64,000 nt of DNA from Blastochloris sulfoviridis. GTDB taxonomy: Bacteria; Pseudomonadota; Alphaproteobacteria; Rhizobiales; Xanthobacteraceae. The position numbers were made by a program, and so were the translations under genes. Shown here piece after piece: positions 59,518 through 64,000 of the stretch (position 1 is its first letter; the number at the start of each line of letters is the position of its first letter). Location of the stretch: NCBI RefSeq assembly GCF_008630065.1, contig NZ_VWPL01000006.1:98697-162696 (forward strand), given 5' to 3'. Under the pieces are notes generated by a model that was not told the origin of the DNA, did no database searches, and saw only the letters and a list, made by a program, of their open reading frames with translations.

Positions 59518-59628
59518 GCTAATCGACAGGCGCCGCTTTCACCAGCACGGCACGCCGATTGAACGCGCCGCCGGTTTGTGGTCCGATCGGCGCATCCGCC
59601 CGCGCGATCCGGCTTGAGCGGACTTCAA

Positions 59629-60753
59629 ATGCCCCTCACGCACGGCCCGGACATGCAGACCACCGACAGCCAGATCGCGACGACCGACAGCACGCAGACG
59701 CCCGTTTCGCCTTCGGCCGGCGGCGACGCAAACCGGCGCGGCTCCATCACCTTGCTCGCCGTGTGCACCACCATCCTGGTGCTGATCGCGCTCTATTATG
59801 GCGAGGTGATCCTGGCGCCGGTGGTGTTCGCGCTGTTCATCATCGCGCTGGTGTGGCCGCTGCAGTCGGGCCTGCAGGCGCGCATCCCCAAGCTCGCGGC
59901 AATGGCCATCACCGTGGTGGTGGTGGCGGTGGTGCTCGCCGTGCTCGGCACGCTGATCGGCTGGGGGTTCGGCCGCGCGGCGCGCTGGCTGCTGGCGGAT
60001 TCGGCGCGCTTCCAGGCGCTCTATCTGCAAAGTGTCGAATGGCTCGAAGGCCACGGCTTCGCGGTGGCCGGCATCTTCTCCGACGTGTTCAGCGTGTCGT
60101 GGATGGTGCGCACGGTGCAGAGCATCGGCGCGCGGCTGCAGAGCATCGTCAGCTTCTCGGTGGTGGTGGCGGTGTTCCTCATTCTCGGGCTGCTGGAGGT
60201 GGAGGAGACCGCCGCGAAGCTGCGGGCGATGAGGAACCGCGCGGCCGGCGAAGCCGTGGTCGCAGCCGCCGCCTCGACCGCCGCCAAGCTGCAGAAATAC
60301 ATGCTGGTGCGCACGGCGATGAGCGTGATGACCGGCACGCTGGTGTGGGCGTTCGCGCGACTGATCGGCCTGCCGCTCGCCGCCGAATGGGGCGTGATCG
60401 CGTTTGCGCTGAACTACATTCCGTTCATCGGCTCGTTCGTCGCCACGCTGGCGCCGACGCTGTTCGCGCTGGTGCATTTCGAATCGTGGCAGGCGGCGCT
60501 CGGCGTGTTCGCCGGGCTCAACATCATCCAGTTCGTCGTCGGCAGCTATCTGGAGCCGCGGGTGGCCGGCAGCGCGCTGTCGATCTCGCCCTTCATCGTG
60601 CTGCTCGCGGTGTTCCTGTGGAGCTTCCTGTGGGGCATCGCCGGCGCCTTCATCGGCGTGCCGATCGTGATCGCGCTGATCACGGTGTGCGAACAGTACC
60701 CCGCGAGCCAATGGGTCGCGGGCCTGCTCGCCGGCAGCAAAAACGAGGGGTGA
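59629..60753 (+). CDS. AI-2E/UPF0118-family transporter
   Basis: ATG 59629 (374 residues) has GAGCGGA upstream; ATG 59653 is possible. About eight membrane helices are seen in the family's layout: early helices LLAVCTTILVLIALYYGEVI and PVVFALFIIALVWPL, a middle soluble stretch, then WGVIAFALNYIPFIGSFVATL and YLEPRVAGSALSISPFIVLLAVF with the E-P and SP motifs. The family includes autoinducer-2 exporters and sodium/proton antiporters, so its name does not fix its substrate. Divergent from an Mrp antiporter operon, a cation role is plausible (inference). Confidence 0.88.
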   Translation: MPLTHGPDMQTTDSQIATTDSTQTPVSPSAGGDANRRGSITLLAVCTTILVLIALYYGEVILAPVVFALFIIALVWPLQSGLQARIPKLAAMAITVVVVAVVLAVLGTLIGWGFGRAARWLLADSARFQALYLQSVEWLEGHGFAVAGIFSDVFSVSWMVRTVQSIGARLQSIVSFSVVVAVFLILGLLEVEETAAKLRAMRNRAAGEAVVAAAASTAAKLQKYMLVRTAMSVMTGTLVWAFARLIGLPLAAEWGVIAFALNYIPFIGSFVATLAPTLFALVHFESWQAALGVFAGLNIIQFVVGSYLEPRVAGSALSISPFIVLLAVFLWSFLWGIAGAFIGVPIVIALITVCEQYPASQWVAGLLAGSKNEG

Positions 60754-60806
60754 TGCGGTTTCCGTTTGATCGGCTCGAAACGGTTGGCAGGCCCGGAGCC
60801 GCGCTC

Positions 60807-60959
60807 TTTCCCTCTCCCCTTGTGGGAGAGGGTGCCGAGCGATCGAATGATCGCGAGGCGGGTGAGGGGTGGGATTGGCCGGCATGAAGCAACCCTTCAC
60901 CCGGCTCGACCTCGCTTTCGCTCGGTCTCGCCACCCTCTCCCGCAAGGGGAGAGGGAAG
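60807..60959. repeat. CCCTCTCCC-type inverted repeat pair
   Basis: CCCTCTCCCCTTGTGGGAGA at one end and CACCCTCTCCCGCAAGGGGA with GAGGG at the other are inverted modules, with a GATCGAATGATCGCGAGGCG inner palindrome between. The type is common between genes in the order. It lies between the AI-2E gene and dnaB, which converge. Confidence 0.75.
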
Positions 60960-61003
60960 AACCGCCACCTTCCCTCGAAACCGCCTGACGCCCGCAGCCC
61001 CGC

Positions 61004-62518
<1,515 letters not shown>

Positions 62519-62666
62519 GGCTTAACACGCGGCGGCGGCCTTCAGGGAAACATCCTGCGCGACGCCCCGCAATCCACATACGCGGCGGAATCACGCGCGG
62601 CGGGGCCGGCGGTGCTTGACTGTCGCCCGGCCGCCCGCGACCGATTCGGAGCCGAATCGATCCTGC

Positions 62667-62712
62667 GGCTTCCGGTCGATCCCTTCGGGATACCGGAAAC
62701 GGTCTCGCCGAA
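62667..62712. repeat. family C palindromic repeat, copy 2
   Basis: Matches the 46203-46250 copy: GGCTTCCGGTCGATCCCTTC, GGGATACCGGAAACGGTCTC, GCCGAA. It lies in the dnaB-cfa gap. Confidence 0.75.
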
Positions 62713-62762
62713 AATCCCAGTTCTGCAAGAGGCCCGCGATAACGGGATGTTCGGCGATCGGA

Positions 62763-62800
62763 ATACGAAACTCCGGCTTGATCAGCCGGATTTCGTATCA
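62763..62800 (-). terminator. hairpin just after cfa stop
   Basis: Read on the minus strand, the sequence beginning at the cfa TGA is ATACGAAATCCGGCT-gatca-AGCCGGAGTTTCGTAT, a ~15-bp stem with one bulge. It directly overlaps the end of the gene and probably terminates or protects its transcript. Confidence 0.65.
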
Positions 62801-63907
62801 GGTTCCAGCCAGCCGCAATTGCGGGCGGCCTTCGCGCTCGGCGGCGCTGAGGCGGGCCTCGCGCTCGGCGATGTAGCGGCGGGTGGGCGGCACCACGCCC
62901 TCGCGCTTGACGAGCTGGATCTGGAACACCATCAGCCCGTGATGGCGGAAGGCCATCTCGCACGAGGCGAGGTAGAATTCCCACATGCGGCAGAAGCGCT
63001 CGTCATAGAGGCGGCGCGCCTCGTCGCGGCGGGCAAGGAAGCGTTCGCGCCACGCCTTCAGGGTGTCGGCATAGTGCAGCCGCAGGATCTCGATGTCGGC
63101 GACGAGAAAGCCCGCGCGCTCCACCGCCGGCATCAGCTCCGACAGCCCCGGCACATAGACGCCGGGGAAGATGTACTTGGCGATCCAGGGATTGGTCGCC
63201 CCCGGGCCTTCCGAGCGGCCGATGGCGTGGATCAGGCACACGCCGTCCTCGGTCAAGAGCTCGAACGCCTTGGCGAAGAACGCCCGAAGGTAGCCGATGC
63301 CGACATGCTCCAGCATGCCGACCGAGACGATGCGGTCGAACCGGCCCTCGGTATCGCGGTAGTCTTCGAGCGCGAATTCGATCCGCTCGCCGAGCCCGCT
63401 GTCGGCGGCGCGCTCGCGGGCGATGGCGAACTGGTGGTCGGACAGCGTGATGCCGCGCACCTTGGCACCGGCAACCCCCGCAAGATAGAGCGCAAGCCCG
63501 CCCCAGCCCGAGCCGATGTCGAGCACCCACTGGCCGGGCTCGACCAGGAGCTTCGCGGCGATGTGGCGCTTCTTGGCGAACTGGGCCGCCTCCAGGCTCT
63601 GGCCGGGCGTCTCGAAATAGGCGCAGGAATATTGCCGGTCGGGATCGAGGAACAGGCTGTAGAGCCGGTCGTCGAGATCGTAATGATGGTGGACATTGGC
63701 TCGCGCCCGCCGCCGCCAATTGGCTTGGTCGAGCCGGCGCACCGCACGGCGCGCCACGGCCAGAAGCGGCGCCAGCGGCAGCCGCCGCTCGCCGGCAACC
63801 GAGCGCGCCATGGTCAGCGCCAGGAGATCGGCGATCGAGCCGGTCTCGACGACGAGGCCGCCCTCCGTGAAGGCTTCGCCGAGCTTGAGCTCGGGATCGG
63901 TCAGCAC
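62798..63907 (-). CDS. cfa: cyclopropane-fatty-acyl-phospholipid synthase, N-terminus shortened
   Basis: The frame begins at a GTG at 63907 and gives 369 residues; typical members are ~400, and the sequence starts at LTDPELKLGEAFTEGG, which lies about 40 residues into the normal protein. A stop codon (TAA) precedes it in frame at ~63931. The catalytic core is intact: HHHYDLDDRLYSLFLD, SCAYFETPGQSLEAAQ, VLDIGSGWGGLALYLA (SAM site), GITLSDHQ, VSVGMLEHVG and KYIFPGVYVPGL. It transfers a methylene group from SAM to unsaturated lipids. It may still work if a different start is used, or be a truncated copy. Confidence 0.8.
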   Translation of the reverse strand: MLTDPELKLGEAFTEGGLVVETGSIADLLALTMARSVAGERRLPLAPLLAVARRAVRRLDQANWRRRARANVHHHYDLDDRLYSLFLDPDRQYSCAYFETPGQSLEAAQFAKKRHIAAKLLVEPGQWVLDIGSGWGGLALYLAGVAGAKVRGITLSDHQFAIARERAADSGLGERIEFALEDYRDTEGRFDRIVSVGMLEHVGIGYLRAFFAKAFELLTEDGVCLIHAIGRSEGPGATNPWIAKYIFPGVYVPGLSELMPAVERAGFLVADIEILRLHYADTLKAWRERFLARRDEARRLYDERFCRMWEFYLASCEMAFRHHGLMVFQIQLVKREGVVPPTRRYIAEREARLSAAEREGRPQLRLAGT

Positions 63908-63941
63908 CGCAAGCTGCCAGCCGCAGGGTTATCGCATATAA

Positions 63942-63971
63942 GCAAAGAGTTCGAAGAAGAACTCTTTGCTC
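63942..63971. repeat. perfect inverted repeat at window edge
   Basis: AGCAAAGAGTTC-gaagaa-GAACTCTTTGCT: 12-bp arms, 6-base spacer. It lies ~35 bp upstream of the shortened cfa start. It could be the end of a mobile element or a palindromic binding site; the window stops 30 bp later. Confidence 0.6.
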
Positions 63972-64000
63972 CAAAGCGCGAGGTTCATTTTTCTCGATAC

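Overview
The window is high-GC (roughly two thirds G+C) bacterial chromosome with tightly packed genes, and it fits an alphaproteobacterium of the Hyphomicrobiales (Rhizobiales). Supporting marks are the DUF992, DUF3141 and ELM1-type genes, BluB, a lone carB, an alphaproteobacterial-style flagellar block, and dispersed 44-bp palindromic repeats of a kind common in that order. The genus cannot be fixed by reading alone. No rRNA, tRNA, CRISPR array or intact insertion sequence was seen. Long open frames opposite real genes come from GC bias and are ignored.

Layout. 1-2435: the start of a DUF3141 alpha/beta-hydrolase-like gene cut by the window edge, and a small unknown gene. 2687-7063: an RND efflux pair (adaptor and pump). 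7425-17359, all on the minus strand: a flagellar block made of flagellin, fliD, fliS, flgD, flgE, two small genes (one FlgN-like), flgK and flgL, headed by a sigma-70-family factor with a heptapeptide-repeat N-terminus. 17963-20164: a His-rich protein whose core remotely resembles isonitrile synthases (DIT1/PvcA), followed by an EamA-type exporter; this pair is the least explained part of the window. 20174-25893: creatininase-like amidohydrolase, MarR regulator, chromate transporter ChrA, and a membrane GGDEF-EAL protein.

26365-46189 is mostly housekeeping and small metabolic genes: aspartate aminotransferase, DUF992 protein, an EF-G paralogue, MsrP, a LysR / thioredoxin reductase / ELM1-like cluster, Lrp/AsnC regulator, GtrA, carB, greA, a Tat-exported protein, a HicB-like antitoxin without a visible toxin, bluB, a LysE exporter and a ModE-like regulator. 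46387-53173: a DUF3300 protein with a very long Pro/Arg/Asp/Gly tail, a second RND pump with a lipoprotein adaptor, and a DUF1269 protein. 54011-59517: a seven-gene Mrp-type cation/proton antiporter operon (E-F-G-B-C-D-D'), with a divergent AI-2E/UPF0118 transporter next to it. 61004-63907: dnaB and an apparently N-terminally shortened cyclopropane fatty acid synthase, with a perfect inverted repeat just upstream at the window edge.

Several intergenic gaps hold repeats: a 44-bp palindrome family (about eight copies), a CCCGGG-type family, short tandem arrays (32 bp x3, 16 bp x3) and a perfect 34-bp palindrome. Translational coupling (ATGA, TGATG or short overlaps) ties together the mrp genes, trxB/ELM1, fliD/fliS and the second RND pair.
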